From Arcobacter siniprincipis (GTDB lineage: Bacteria; Campylobacterota; Campylobacteria; Campylobacterales; Arcobacteraceae), in contig NZ_CP182343.1 in assembly GCF_048571125.1 (NCBI RefSeq), positions 2,170,001-2,234,000 on the forward strand: 64,000 nt of DNA, read 5' to 3'. Below are positions 50,416-59,144 of the stretch, piece by piece. Position 1 is the stretch's first letter. Each line of letters starts with the position of its first letter. The notes below the pieces were generated by a model, which was not told where the DNA came from, did not search any database, and saw only the letters and a program-made list of their open reading frames with translations. The position numbers and the translations under genes are program-made.

Positions 50416-50865
50416 TTATATAATATCAATTTCCCAAAAAAACTCTATCCACTTATCTGCAATTTTTACTGAATAATCAGCACTTATACATGCAGTTGGT
50501 TTATAAAATATTGTAGCTAATCTAAATTCTGTATGAGGAAATTTTTCTCTTAATCTTTTTAAAATTTCTCTCATAGTTTCGCCACTATCAACAATATCAT
50601 CTATAACTAAAACTCTTTTTGCATGTGATACATCAGGAATATTAAAAATATTAAATGTGTCTAGTTTCAACTCCCCTTCATAATGAATAGAATTAAGAGA
50701 AAAGACATTTCTCATATTCATTGCTTGTCCCATAAGATGAGATAATGTAAGCCCACCCCTTGCAACTGCCAACAAAATTTCAGGTTCATAATCCCTACAC
50801 TTATTTACTAAAACTTGAGTATCTTCCTTGAACTCTTCATAACCATAATAATACTTTTCTTGCAA
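50416..50865 (-). CDS. Purine-type phosphoribosyltransferase
   Basis: A 149-residue type I PRTase with the PRPP-binding signature VLVIDDIVDSGETM near residues 75-88 and the pyrophosphate-loop ARGGLTLSHL near 35-44. The size and motif style fit xanthine/guanine/hypoxanthine enzymes (Gpt/Hpt-like). It would form a nucleotide from a free purine base and PRPP. The start is TTG at 50865 behind AGAGG. It follows a purine permease gene by 3 bases, which supports a purine-salvage role; the exact base is uncertain. Confidence 0.85.
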   Translation of the reverse strand: MQEKYYYGYEEFKEDTQVLVNKCRDYEPEILLAVARGGLTLSHLMGQAMNMRNVFSLNSIHYEGELKLDTFNIFNIPDVSHAKRVLVIDDIVDSGETMREILKRLREKFPHTEFRLATIFYKPTACISADYSVKIADKWIEFFWEIDII

Positions 50866-50868
50866 TTT

Positions 50869-52167
50869 CTAACCTCTTAATATAAAAACTAATAAAGAAA
50901 TAAATGTTAAAAGAATAATTCCAATATTTATATCTTTTGTCTCTTTTTTAACTAATTTTATAATTGTATAAACAATAAAACCTGCTGATATACCATTTGT
51001 AATTGAATAAGTCAATGGCATAAGTAAAACTATAAAAAAAGCTGCTGCTGAAGTTGCAAAATCCACTTTCTCAAAATTTATTTTTCCTAGTTCACTAAAC
51101 ATCAATACTCCAACAACTACCAAAATAGGATAAATTGCATTTGGTGGAATCGATTTAAAAAGTGGTAACATAAACAGAGTTGTTATAAATAAAAGAGCTG
51201 TAAAAACAGCTGTTAATCCTGTTCTTCCACCAGCTTCTACACCTGAAGCACTTTCAACAAATGCTGTAGTTGTCGAAACACCCAATAAACTCCCACCAAC
51301 TGTTGCAATGGCATCTGCTTCAAGTGTTTTTTGTAAAGATTTATCTTCTTTATTATTCTCTTGAAAAAGATTAGCTCTTGATCCAACTCCTGTCAAAGTA
51401 CCTAGAGTATCAAACATATCAGTAACTAAAAATGTAATAATAACAGGTAAAAGTGACAAACTAATTGCACTCATAATATCTAATTGAAAATATATTGGAG
51501 AAATTGATGCAGGAGCCGAAAATAATGATGTAGGAGCTGCTCCTATTCCAAAAATCCATCCAACTATTGAAGTTACAAGAATAGATAAAATAAAGGCACC
51601 TTTTAAATTATATGCAAATAAAATAAAAGTCAAAATCAAACCAAAAGTACCTAATAAAACAGTATCTTTTGTAAAATCACCTAAAGTAACCAATGTTGCA
51701 GGACTAGCAACTATCATACCCATTTGTTTTAAACCAATAAAAGCAATAAAGGTACCAATACCTGCACTAATTGCTCTTCTTAAATTAAGTGGAATAGAAG
51801 TCATAATCCAAACTCTAAAGTTTGTAAAAGATAAAATAACAAATAAAATACCAGAAAGGAAAACTATACCTAAACCTGTTTGCCAAGGTATTTTCATACC
51901 TAAAACTAAACCGTATGAGAAGTAAGCATTTAGTCCCATACCAACACTCATAGCAATTGGAGTATTTGACCAAAGACCTGAAAAAATTGTAGCTAAAATA
52001 GTAATTAAAGCAGTGGCAGTAATAACTGCATCCATTGGAAGACCTGCGTCTGCAAGTATAAATCCATTTACTGGGACGATATACATCATCGTCAAAAATG
52101 TCGTTAACCCAGCAGTAAACTCTGTCTTGACATTTGTATTGTATTTTTTTAATTTAAAAAAACCCAC
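50869..52167 (-). CDS. NCS2-family purine permease (AzgA-like)
   Basis: A 432-residue inner-membrane transporter with about 12-14 helices. Signatures are the start NTNVKTEFTAGLTTFLTMMY, the SVGMGLNAYF segment, VTDMFDTLGTL with acidic residues, and the STTTAFVESASGVEAGGRTG motif near the substrate site. The AzgA branch imports adenine, guanine or hypoxanthine with protons. It overlaps nothing but is only 3 bases upstream of the phosphoribosyltransferase, a transport-and-salvage pair. Confidence 0.93.
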   Translation of the reverse strand: MGFFKLKKYNTNVKTEFTAGLTTFLTMMYIVPVNGFILADAGLPMDAVITATALITILATIFSGLWSNTPIAMSVGMGLNAYFSYGLVLGMKIPWQTGLGIVFLSGILFVILSFTNFRVWIMTSIPLNLRRAISAGIGTFIAFIGLKQMGMIVASPATLVTLGDFTKDTVLLGTFGLILTFILFAYNLKGAFILSILVTSIVGWIFGIGAAPTSLFSAPASISPIYFQLDIMSAISLSLLPVIITFLVTDMFDTLGTLTGVGSRANLFQENNKEDKSLQKTLEADAIATVGGSLLGVSTTTAFVESASGVEAGGRTGLTAVFTALLFITTLFMLPLFKSIPPNAIYPILVVVGVLMFSELGKINFEKVDFATSAAAFFIVLLMPLTYSITNGISAGFIVYTIIKLVKKETKDINIGIILLTFISLLVFILRG

Positions 52168-52333
52168 ATCAAATCCTATGTAATAATTTTAAAAAGAGAG
52201 AAAAGAAGAAATATTTTCTTGCTTTTTTACCCTCGAATAATATCCAAAAATGAATTATTATTTATTAAAGCAATAAAATATTACCTTATATAAAGAAAGA
52301 TTTTCTATAATAAGAAAAAACAAAAGTAAAAAT

Positions 52334-53191
52334 ATGAATATAACAAATGATTGTGTTGAGTGTATAGTTGGGCAAATAAATAAAGCTACGAAACTACTTA
52401 ATCTAGATGAATCTCTTGCAAAAGAGATAAATAATGAAGTAGAAAAAAGAGCCTTAGACTTTGATTTTGAAAAATCACCTCCCTTTGTAGCTAAAGAAGT
52501 TTATGAATATCTTGGTTTCAAAACAAATTTAAAAGATCCATTAGAAACTTTAAAACAAGAATCTATCAAAAAAGCCACTACATACTTACCTCTAATAGAA
52601 GATAAAATCTCGTCAAGTGAGGATAAACTTTTTACAGCAATAAAAGCAGCAGTTGCTGGCAATGTAATTGATTTTGCAACAACAAAAGAGTTTAGTTTGG
52701 ATGATGAGATAAACTCTATCTTTCAAACAAACTTTTCAATAAATGATTATGAGATATTTAAAGAGAAGTTAGAGGAAACTGGCTCATTGATAATATTAGC
52801 AGACAATGCAGGTGAGAATGTATTTGATAAAGTATTGGTTAAAATAATAGTAAGTTTATATCCAAATATTAAAATACACTATGCCACAAGAGGAAAAGCC
52901 ATAATAAATGATATCACCACAAAAGAAGCTTTACAAAGTGGTATCGATAAATATTGCCAAGTTATTAGTTCAGGTGTAGACACTCCAGGATTAGATAAAA
53001 GTAGAGCCTCAAAAGAGTTCATGGAACTATTTGATAAAACACCGCTAATACTATCAAAAGGTATGGGTAATTTTGAGTGTTTAGAATCATACAAAGATAA
53101 TAAAATCTTTTTTTTATTTAAAGTAAAATGTAATGTTGTAGCAAATACTATATCTAGAAACTTAGGAGAGATAGTCTTAAAAAGAGGATGA
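52334..53191 (+). CDS. DUF89 (ARMT1-like) metal-dependent phosphatase family protein
   Basis: A 285-residue protein of the DUF89 damage-control phosphatase family. The N-terminal DCVECIVGQ has the subfamily I CxxC. The metal site is LADNAGENVFDK near residues 155-166 with the D-N-x-x-E pattern, and a second acidic motif comes later (SSGVDTPGLD). Relatives hydrolyse damaged phosphometabolites such as phosphosugars with Mn, Co or Ni; the substrate here is unknown. It is convergent with the DUF6172-like gene. Confidence 0.85.
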   Translation: MNITNDCVECIVGQINKATKLLNLDESLAKEINNEVEKRALDFDFEKSPPFVAKEVYEYLGFKTNLKDPLETLKQESIKKATTYLPLIEDKISSSEDKLFTAIKAAVAGNVIDFATTKEFSLDDEINSIFQTNFSINDYEIFKEKLEETGSLIILADNAGENVFDKVLVKIIVSLYPNIKIHYATRGKAIINDITTKEALQSGIDKYCQVISSGVDTPGLDKSRASKEFMELFDKTPLILSKGMGNFECLESYKDNKIFFLFKVKCNVVANTISRNLGEIVLKRG

Positions 53192-53205
53192 TTAAATATC
53201 CTCTT
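53182..53205. terminator. Hairpin between convergent genes
   Basis: AAGAGGAT and ATCCTCTT form an 8-bp stem with an 8-base loop over the two convergent stop codons. It is a plausible shared terminator, although no long T tract follows. Confidence 0.55.
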
Positions 53206-53539
53206 CACTTATCTCTAATTCTTCAGAACTTGTCTCATCTAAAGATTGAACTCTTTGTTTCTCTTTTCTAAATTCTGCTCTTGCAATAATCTCTAAATAA
53301 AAAGTCTCGCAATTATCCGCTGCTGCTAAATCAATAGATTTTATAACATGAGAAAGTGGAATTTCAACTGGTGTTTCATCGCTTTTTCCAAATTTACAAT
53401 CAAAAAACCAATAGTTTTTATCTTCTGGTAAAGCTTTTCTTTGTTCTCTTTTTATATATTTTCTTATCTCATTTTTTATTGATTCTACTACTCGTTCAGT
53501 TTTTTTATTTTCTACTTGTAGTTTAAAAGTTTTTTTCAA
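53192..53539 (-). CDS. Small conserved protein (DUF6172-like)
   Basis: A 115-residue cytoplasmic protein: MKKTFKLQVENKKTERVVES, then IRKYIKREQRKALPEDKNYW and FDCKFGKSDETPVEIPL, with an acidic tail. I recall this pattern as a small domain of unknown function (DUF6172) common in proteobacteria, but I am not certain of the number. Beta strands around WFFDCKFG and FYLEIIARAEF suggest a compact alpha/beta fold. It is convergent with the DUF89 gene and diverges from aat. Confidence 0.7.
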   Translation of the reverse strand: MKKTFKLQVENKKTERVVESIKNEIRKYIKREQRKALPEDKNYWFFDCKFGKSDETPVEIPLSHVIKSIDLAAADNCETFYLEIIARAEFRKEKQRVQSLDETSSEELEISEEDI

Positions 53540-53620
53540 ATTTTTCCTTTTTTTGCAATTATATCTAAATCTACTCTATTTGATGACAATTTTTAGTGAA
53601 ATTGAGATAACATTTTGCTT

Positions 53621-54286
53621 ATGAAACTATTAGATGATAAAGAAAAAATTTACCTTCTCGATGATAATAACTTTGATTTTCCAACTTTAAATATGATGAA
53701 AGATGATTTAATAGCTATTGGTGGTGATTTTCATCCCCAAAGAATAATCAATGCCTATCAAAATGGAATATTTCCTTGGTTTATTGATGAATACAATTAC
53801 ATACATTGGTTTAGTCCTAAAAAAAGAATGGTTTTATATCCAGAAGAGTTTAGACTAACTAAAAGCCTAAAAAGAGTTATCAATAACAAAGGCTTTTTAG
53901 TAAAGTCAAATGAACGATTTGAAGATGTTATAAAATCATGTGCAAATATAAAAAGAAAACATGAAGATAGTACTTGGATAAGCCATGAATTTATACAAGC
54001 ATATACAAATCTTTTCCACCTTGAATACGCTTTTTCTATTGAGTGTTATTTAGATGAAAAACTTGTAGGTGGTCTTTATGGTTTACTCATTGGTGATGTA
54101 TTTTGTGGAGAAAGTATGTTTGCCCTAGAAAAAGATGCTTCAAAAGTAGCCTTTTATCACTTATGCAACCAAGCAAAACAAAATGGTATCAAAATAATTG
54201 ATTGTCAAGTTTATAATGACCATCTTGCTAGCTTGGGAGCAAAAGAGATACCTAGAGAAGAGTATTTTAAAACTTTACAAAACTAA
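53621..54286 (+). CDS. aat: Leucyl/phenylalanyl-tRNA-protein transferase
   Basis: A protein of 221 residues. The start ATG 53621 (MKLLDDKEK) is preferred to an in-frame TTG two codons earlier. Signatures are DDLIAIGGDFHPQRIINAYQ, GIFPWF, HWFSPKKRMVLYPEEFR, GGLYGLLIGDVFCGESMF and IIDCQVYNDHLASLGA. The enzyme adds Leu or Phe to proteins starting with Lys or Arg, marking them for ClpAP through the N-degron pathway. The length matches the family. Confidence 0.96.
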   Translation: MKLLDDKEKIYLLDDNNFDFPTLNMMKDDLIAIGGDFHPQRIINAYQNGIFPWFIDEYNYIHWFSPKKRMVLYPEEFRLTKSLKRVINNKGFLVKSNERFEDVIKSCANIKRKHEDSTWISHEFIQAYTNLFHLEYAFSIECYLDEKLVGGLYGLLIGDVFCGESMFALEKDASKVAFYHLCNQAKQNGIKIIDCQVYNDHLASLGAKEIPREEYFKTLQN

Positions 54287-54287
54287 A

Positions 54288-55655
54288 TTATAAGATACAC
54301 TCATGCCAAATCTTAGAAAAAGCACTTACTGCTTCTTCTATCTCGTCTTCTTTAAATCCACCAAACCCCATCATAAGTGCTTGCCATTCTCCACCACTTC
54401 TCTCTTTTGCATAATGAAGTTTTATTTTATTTTTTATTGCTAACTTTTCTAAGTTATTCCAATCAAAAGAAACTTTTGGACTAATATGTATAGCTAAACC
54501 TCCACCTTGATTTACTATTTTCATAGTTATTCCTAGTTTTTCTTCAAGTACTTTTTTCATGAGATTGTGTTTCTTTTTATTGAGGGTTCTTATTTTTCGC
54601 AAATGCCGTTCCCAATGACCTTCACTCATAAATTTTTCCAAAGTTTTTTGTGTAAATAGGCTTACTCTTGATTCAAAGGTATCATTAAATTCTTTTAACA
54701 AAAGTCTTGGAACAACTAAATAACTAACTCTAATAGCAGGTGAGAGTGACTTAGAAAATGTTCCCACATAAACAACCCTATCAAAACTATCTAAACCTTG
54801 CAAAGCAGGTATTGGTCTTGTTTCATATGTTAATTCACTATCATAATCATCTTCAATAATCAAAGCTTCATTTTTTTCTGCCCAATCTAAAAGTCTCAAT
54901 CTATTTGATATGGGCATAGCAACTCCCGTAGGATATTGATGTGACGGAGTAATATAAACTAATTTTGCTTTTGACTTTTCTAATTCTTTTAAATCAATCC
55001 CATTTTTATCAACTGGTATTTTTTTTATTTTATACTCACTTGATTCAAAAACTTTTCTAGCTATATGATAACCAGGGTGTTCTATTGCTAAAGTATCATA
55101 TTTCTTATTTAAAAGTCTAATTATTAATCCTAAGGAATCATCAAATCCATTGCAAACAATAACTTGGCTTGCATTACACTTTACACCTCTAGATTCTATT
55201 AAATATTTAGCAATCTCATCTCTTAAGCCATACTCCCCTTGCCCATCAGAATATCCACCAAAATCAATTGTCTCATCTATGGCTTTATTAAAAATTCTTT
55301 TCCATAATTTAAGAGGAAAAGAATCCTTTTCCAATCTTGCTGGATAAAAATTATAAATAAAATTATCAGCTTTTTGTTCATTTTCAATAGCAATAATACT
55401 ATCATCATTAAAATTTTTATAATTTGTATCACTTACGAAGTATCCACTTTTTGGATAACTATCAATATAACCTTCTGCTACAAGTTGAGAATATGCACCT
55501 TCAACACTAGTTTTACTTAAGTTATATATTATGGCAACTTTTCTTATGGATTGGAGTTTATCACCAACTTTTAGATTATGGATTACTTCTTTTTTTATCT
55601 CTTCATATAACTGAATATGTAAAGGTGTCTTATTATTTTTATCAATAAAATACAA
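54288..55655 (-). CDS. MocR/PdxR-type GntR regulator with an aminotransferase-like domain
   Basis: A 455-residue chimera. Residues 1-70 form a GntR winged helix (PLHIQLYEEIKKEVI, SIRKVAIIYNLSKTSVEGAY), and the rest is a fold type I aminotransferase domain with the PLP lysine in YVGTFSKSLSPAIRVSYLV, plus IEDDYDSEL upstream. MocR proteins bind PLP or an amino acid and usually control a divergent gene. The start is TTG at 55655 behind AGGGGA. It diverges from the molybdopterin oxidoreductase gene with tandem TTGTCAC repeats between them, so it probably regulates the 55744-58525 genes or itself. Confidence 0.92.
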   Translation of the reverse strand: MYFIDKNNKTPLHIQLYEEIKKEVIHNLKVGDKLQSIRKVAIIYNLSKTSVEGAYSQLVAEGYIDSYPKSGYFVSDTNYKNFNDDSIIAIENEQKADNFIYNFYPARLEKDSFPLKLWKRIFNKAIDETIDFGGYSDGQGEYGLRDEIAKYLIESRGVKCNASQVIVCNGFDDSLGLIIRLLNKKYDTLAIEHPGYHIARKVFESSEYKIKKIPVDKNGIDLKELEKSKAKLVYITPSHQYPTGVAMPISNRLRLLDWAEKNEALIIEDDYDSELTYETRPIPALQGLDSFDRVVYVGTFSKSLSPAIRVSYLVVPRLLLKEFNDTFESRVSLFTQKTLEKFMSEGHWERHLRKIRTLNKKKHNLMKKVLEEKLGITMKIVNQGGGLAIHISPKVSFDWNNLEKLAIKNKIKLHYAKERSGGEWQALMMGFGGFKEDEIEEAVSAFSKIWHECIL

Positions 55656-55681
55656 AACTGTCCCCTAATTATTTTAATTCA

Positions 55682-55721
55682 TTGTCACTTGTCACAAGTA
55701 CAGATAAATGATATATTATCA
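55682..55721. promoter_or_regulatory. Probable MocR operator and divergent promoters
   Basis: Two adjacent TTGTCAC direct repeats (55682-55688 and 55689-55695) overlap the dyad ACTTGT-c-ACAAGT (55687-55699). A second dyad TGATA/TATCA (55709-55721) covers a -10-like TATATTAT. MocR-type regulators commonly bind direct plus inverted repeats in such divergent spacers. Confidence 0.6.
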
Positions 55722-55743
55722 CAAATAAAATAAAAGGCTCAAG

Positions 55744-57321
55744 ATGAAATTAACAGCATGTCCAATGGATTGTTTTGATGCTTGTGAAGTTGTATATAAA
55801 AATGGTATTTGTAAACCAAATGATGATTATATTACAAATAAAAAGCTATGTAAAAATTTTGCATATCTTATACAAGAAAAAAATATTATTGATAAAGATT
55901 TAAATACTACATTAAAAAAAGTTGTAGCAAAATTAAAAGAACCCAATCAAAAAGTTTTGTATTATAAGGGTAGCGGTAACATGGGTGTTATGCAAAAAAT
56001 TCCAATGGTTTTTTTTGAAAAAATTAGTGCTACATTTGCAAGTGGAAGTATTTGTGATGCAGGAGGAGAAGCTGGAATTGAGATGGGAAGAAAGTATAAT
56101 GTAAACCCAAGTATAAAAGACCTTCAAAGTAGTGAAGTAATTTTGGTTTGGGGACGAAATCTTACACAAACATCAGCTCATATTTATAAATTGATAAAAG
56201 ATAAAATATTTATTACAATTGATCCAGTAAAAACACCAATTGCTAAAAAATCTGAAGTATTTTTACAAATACCTCCAAAAGGAGATTATCTTTTAGCAAA
56301 GTTATTACAAAAAGCTTTGAATGATGAAAATATTGATATAAATGATTTAATAAAACTTAATATCACGCAAGAGCAGTTTAACCAAACAGTAAAACTATTG
56401 ACTAGCAAAAAAGTATCTGTAATGCTTGGTGTTGGGGCTCAAAAATATAAAGAAGGGGCAGCTATATTTCATGAGATAGATAAGGTATGTGATAAACTAA
56501 ATCTTTTCGATAAAAAAAATAGAGGTGTTTGGTACTTAGCTAACAGCGCCTATCCTTTTGATAACAAAATATCTATAAATCCTACTAAAACTTGTAGTTA
56601 TGCAGATGTTAAATTTGATGATTATGATGTAGTATTTATACAAGGGGCAAATCCAGTAATATCTGCTCCAAATGCTAAATATATTGTAGAATCATTAAAA
56701 AACAGTTTTGTCATCTTTATGGGGACAACTGCAAATGAAACTTCCAAATATGCAGATATAATCATTCCTGCAAAAACATTTTTACAAAAAAAAGATGTAA
56801 GACTTAGTTATGGACATGATGAAGTTACATTTTGTGAAGTATGTGAAGAAAATGATTATGCTATAAGTGAATATGAGCTTACTTCTTATTTATTTAAAGA
56901 GTTTGGTTTTGAAGGGATTCTTAGTGAAGATGAATATCTTAATTGTTTTAAAACTAAAATAAATGATAAACCAGATATAAAATTTATCGAACAAGATACA
57001 AAAAATGTAGAATTATTAGATTTAAAAGATGATGAATATTATCTTTTAACATCAAAAAATACTGATACAATAAACTCGCAATTTAAATATGACGAATATG
57101 CTTATGTTCATCCAATCAGAGGTTTTATAGATAATCAGTTAGTAACAATCTCATCTAAAATAGATTCTATACAAATCAAAGTAAAAAATGATGAGAGAAT
57201 ATATTCAAATTCTATATTAATCTATGCAGGTAATAAACAAGTAAACAGACTCACATCCAATGAACTTAGTTTTTGCGGTACAAATGCAACTTTTCAAGAT
57301 ATAAAATTAACTATAATATAA
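55744..57321 (+). CDS. Short molybdopterin-dependent oxidoreductase-like protein
   Basis: A 525-residue protein of the DMSO-reductase superfamily. An N-terminal [4Fe-4S] set is visible (Cys6, Cys10, Cys14 in CPMDCFDACEV, then Cys36 in KLCKNF). Later come VLYYKGSGNMGV, ICDAGGEAG, VWGRNLTQTSAH, FIQGANPVISAP and a C-terminal cofactor-binding strand domain. There is no Tat signal, so it is cytoplasmic. At 525 residues it is well below the usual 700 or more for the superfamily. The physiological substrate is unknown. It diverges from the MocR gene and leads a group of four plus-strand genes. Confidence 0.8.
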   Translation: MKLTACPMDCFDACEVVYKNGICKPNDDYITNKKLCKNFAYLIQEKNIIDKDLNTTLKKVVAKLKEPNQKVLYYKGSGNMGVMQKIPMVFFEKISATFASGSICDAGGEAGIEMGRKYNVNPSIKDLQSSEVILVWGRNLTQTSAHIYKLIKDKIFITIDPVKTPIAKKSEVFLQIPPKGDYLLAKLLQKALNDENIDINDLIKLNITQEQFNQTVKLLTSKKVSVMLGVGAQKYKEGAAIFHEIDKVCDKLNLFDKKNRGVWYLANSAYPFDNKISINPTKTCSYADVKFDDYDVVFIQGANPVISAPNAKYIVESLKNSFVIFMGTTANETSKYADIIIPAKTFLQKKDVRLSYGHDEVTFCEVCEENDYAISEYELTSYLFKEFGFEGILSEDEYLNCFKTKINDKPDIKFIEQDTKNVELLDLKDDEYYLLTSKNTDTINSQFKYDEYAYVHPIRGFIDNQLVTISSKIDSIQIKVKNDERIYSNSILIYAGNKQVNRLTSNELSFCGTNATFQDIKLTII

Positions 57322-57334
57322 AAGGAAAATTAAA

Positions 57335-57916
57335 ATGAATGTTGGAATTTATATTTATGAGGATGCAGAGGTTTTAGATTTTTCTGGACCTTTTGAAGTT
57401 TTTTCTGTAGCTTCTAGATTTTTAGATGAAAATGAGAAGTTTAATGTTTTTTTAATAAGTGAAAAAGAGCCTACTATTACAGCACGAGGTAATTATAAAA
57501 TCAACTCACACTATACTTTTGAAAATGTACCTCAAACTGATGTCCTAATTGTAGTTGGTGGAGTGCATACAGAAGAAGTAAAAAAAACAACTGTAATAAA
57601 GTGGATAAAAGAGCAATCAAAAAATACAAAAATAGTAGCCTCTGTTTGTACAGGTGCTTTTTTATTAGCTGAGGCAAGAATTATTACAAATCATACAGTA
57701 ACAACACATTGGGAAGATATTCCTGATTTAAAAAAAGACTACCCTACTTTAAATGTTGTTGAAAATGTAAGATGGGTAGATGAAGAGAATATACTCACAA
57801 GTGCTGGAATTTCAGCAGGTATTGATATGAGTTTACATTTAGTTTCAAAAATAAAAAATCTAGACTTAGCTAATCAAACTGCAAAACAGATGCAATTTGA
57901 TTGGATAAAAAGTTAA
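57335..57916 (+). CDS. DJ-1/PfpI superfamily protein
   Basis: A 193-residue class I glutamine amidotransferase-like protein. It has the start VGIYIYEDAEVLDFSGPFEV, the nucleophile elbow VASVCTGAFLLAEA (Cys near 106) and TTHWEDIPDL with the His, like the sensory half of AraC-type GATase regulators and cyclohexyl-isocyanide hydratase-like enzymes. No AraC domain follows. The function could be isocyanide hydration, deglycation or ligand sensing. It lies 13 bases after the molybdoenzyme gene. Confidence 0.87.
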   Translation: MNVGIYIYEDAEVLDFSGPFEVFSVASRFLDENEKFNVFLISEKEPTITARGNYKINSHYTFENVPQTDVLIVVGGVHTEEVKKTTVIKWIKEQSKNTKIVASVCTGAFLLAEARIITNHTVTTHWEDIPDLKKDYPTLNVVENVRWVDEENILTSAGISAGIDMSLHLVSKIKNLDLANQTAKQMQFDWIKS

Positions 57917-57925
57917 GGTAAAGAA

Positions 57926-58525
57926 ATGCAAAAAATTGTAGAAATAACAGATAAAAAATTAATAAAAGAAGTTCTATCAAATGCAGAATATGGAACTCTT
58001 GCTTTATGTACAAATAACAAACCCTACTCCCTTCCTATTAATTTTGTAGAATATAACAATGAAATATTTTTTCATGGGGCAAAAAAGGGTAAAAAAATAG
58101 ACTATATAAATAAAAATGCAAATGCAAGTTTTTCAGTAGTAGAAGCTTATTCTCTACTTCCATCTTATTTTAGTACAGATACGGAAAATGCAGCACCAGC
58201 AACACACCTTTTTAAATCTATAATTATCGATGGTAAAATTGAGTTTGTAGAAGATTATAATGAAAAAGCCCAAGCCCTAGAAGCCTTGATGAAAAAATAT
58301 CAAAAAGAGGGAAACTATACACCACTACATGATTCTATGTATGAAAAAATCATCACTGCAACTTGCATATATAAACTTATACCTGAGCAAACAAAGGCAA
58401 AATTTAAATTAGGACAAGCCTTTACAAAAGAGAGATATGAAAGAGTAACAAACCATTTAAAACAGAGAGGCACCCCAAAAGATTTGGAAACGTTGAAGTT
58501 AATTGAAGAGTTTAAAAGAGTATAA
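57926..58525 (+). CDS. Pyridoxamine 5'-phosphate oxidase-like FMN-binding protein
   Basis: A 199-residue split-barrel flavoprotein. The pattern EYGTLALCTNNKPYSLPINF near residues 22-41, EIFFHGAKKGKKIDYI and the mid-chain FKSIIIDGKIEFVEDY match the NimA/YwrF-like branch of the PNPOx superfamily, which binds FMN or F420. It may reduce small compounds. Placement beside a PLP-binding MocR regulator is suggestive of a vitamin B6 or amino-acid link, but true PdxH motifs are not seen. It follows the DJ-1 gene by 9 bases. Confidence 0.82.
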   Translation: MQKIVEITDKKLIKEVLSNAEYGTLALCTNNKPYSLPINFVEYNNEIFFHGAKKGKKIDYINKNANASFSVVEAYSLLPSYFSTDTENAAPATHLFKSIIIDGKIEFVEDYNEKAQALEALMKKYQKEGNYTPLHDSMYEKIITATCIYKLIPEQTKAKFKLGQAFTKERYERVTNHLKQRGTPKDLETLKLIEEFKRV

Positions 58526-58556
58526 TATATTACGAAAAATATTATAAAGAGACAAT

Positions 58557-59129
58557 ATGGCACTAAATGACAAATTAAAATGGGACAAAAAATACGAAAA
58601 TACGCCCTCTTTACTTGAAAAAAGAGAGCCTAGTAAAAAACTAATTAACTTACTTAAAAAAGTAAAAGGTAAAAAAGCTCTTGATGTAGCAAGTGGAGCT
58701 GGTAGAAATTCTATTTATCTTGCATCTAAAGGTTTTGATGTTGAATCAATAGATATTTCTCAAGTTGCCCTAAATGAACTTGATAAAAAAGGCTTTAGTA
58801 ATATTACTTGTAAACTAGTTGATTTAGATGAATATGAAGTATCTAAAAATGCCTATGATCTTATCATCATGACAAACTTTCTTGATAGAAAACTAATACC
58901 CAAATTAGCCTCTGCACTCAAAACTGATGGTATACTATTTATTGAGACTTATATGCATGATGAGATAAATGAAAAACCATCATCAAATCCTGATTTTTTA
59001 TTACAAAAAGATGAACTTAAAAGTTTTTTTGATGATAAATTTGAGATTTTGGATTATGACGAATTTGAAAATGAAGATTATGAATTATATCGAATGAAAA
59101 AACAATCAATAGAAGTAAAAAAACACTAA
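58557..59129 (+). CDS. Class I SAM-dependent methyltransferase (TehB-like)
   Basis: A 190-residue methyltransferase with motif I ALDVASGAGRNSIYLASKG near residues 40-58 and the acidic end of strand 2 in DVESIDIS. The first segment WDKKYENTPSLLEKREPSK resembles TehB/thiopurine-type methyltransferases that detoxify small molecules or tellurite. The substrate is unknown. It is 31 bases after the FMN-binding gene and ends in a strong shared terminator. Confidence 0.85.
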   Translation: MALNDKLKWDKKYENTPSLLEKREPSKKLINLLKKVKGKKALDVASGAGRNSIYLASKGFDVESIDISQVALNELDKKGFSNITCKLVDLDEYEVSKNAYDLIIMTNFLDRKLIPKLASALKTDGILFIETYMHDEINEKPSSNPDFLLQKDELKSFFDDKFEILDYDEFENEDYELYRMKKQSIEVKKH

Positions 59130-59144
59130 TGTGTTTTTTTACTT
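59113..59144. terminator. Bidirectional terminator between the methyltransferase and cobJ
   Basis: AAGTAAAAAAACAC and GTGTTTTTTTACTT form a perfect 14-bp stem with a TAAT loop, overlapping the ends of both convergent genes. The A and T runs act as tails in either direction. Confidence 0.82.

Noticed and set aside
52879..53208. Minus-strand frame over the end of the DUF89 gene
   Set aside because: It is antisense to the conserved C-terminal part of the DUF89 protein and runs over the shared terminator.
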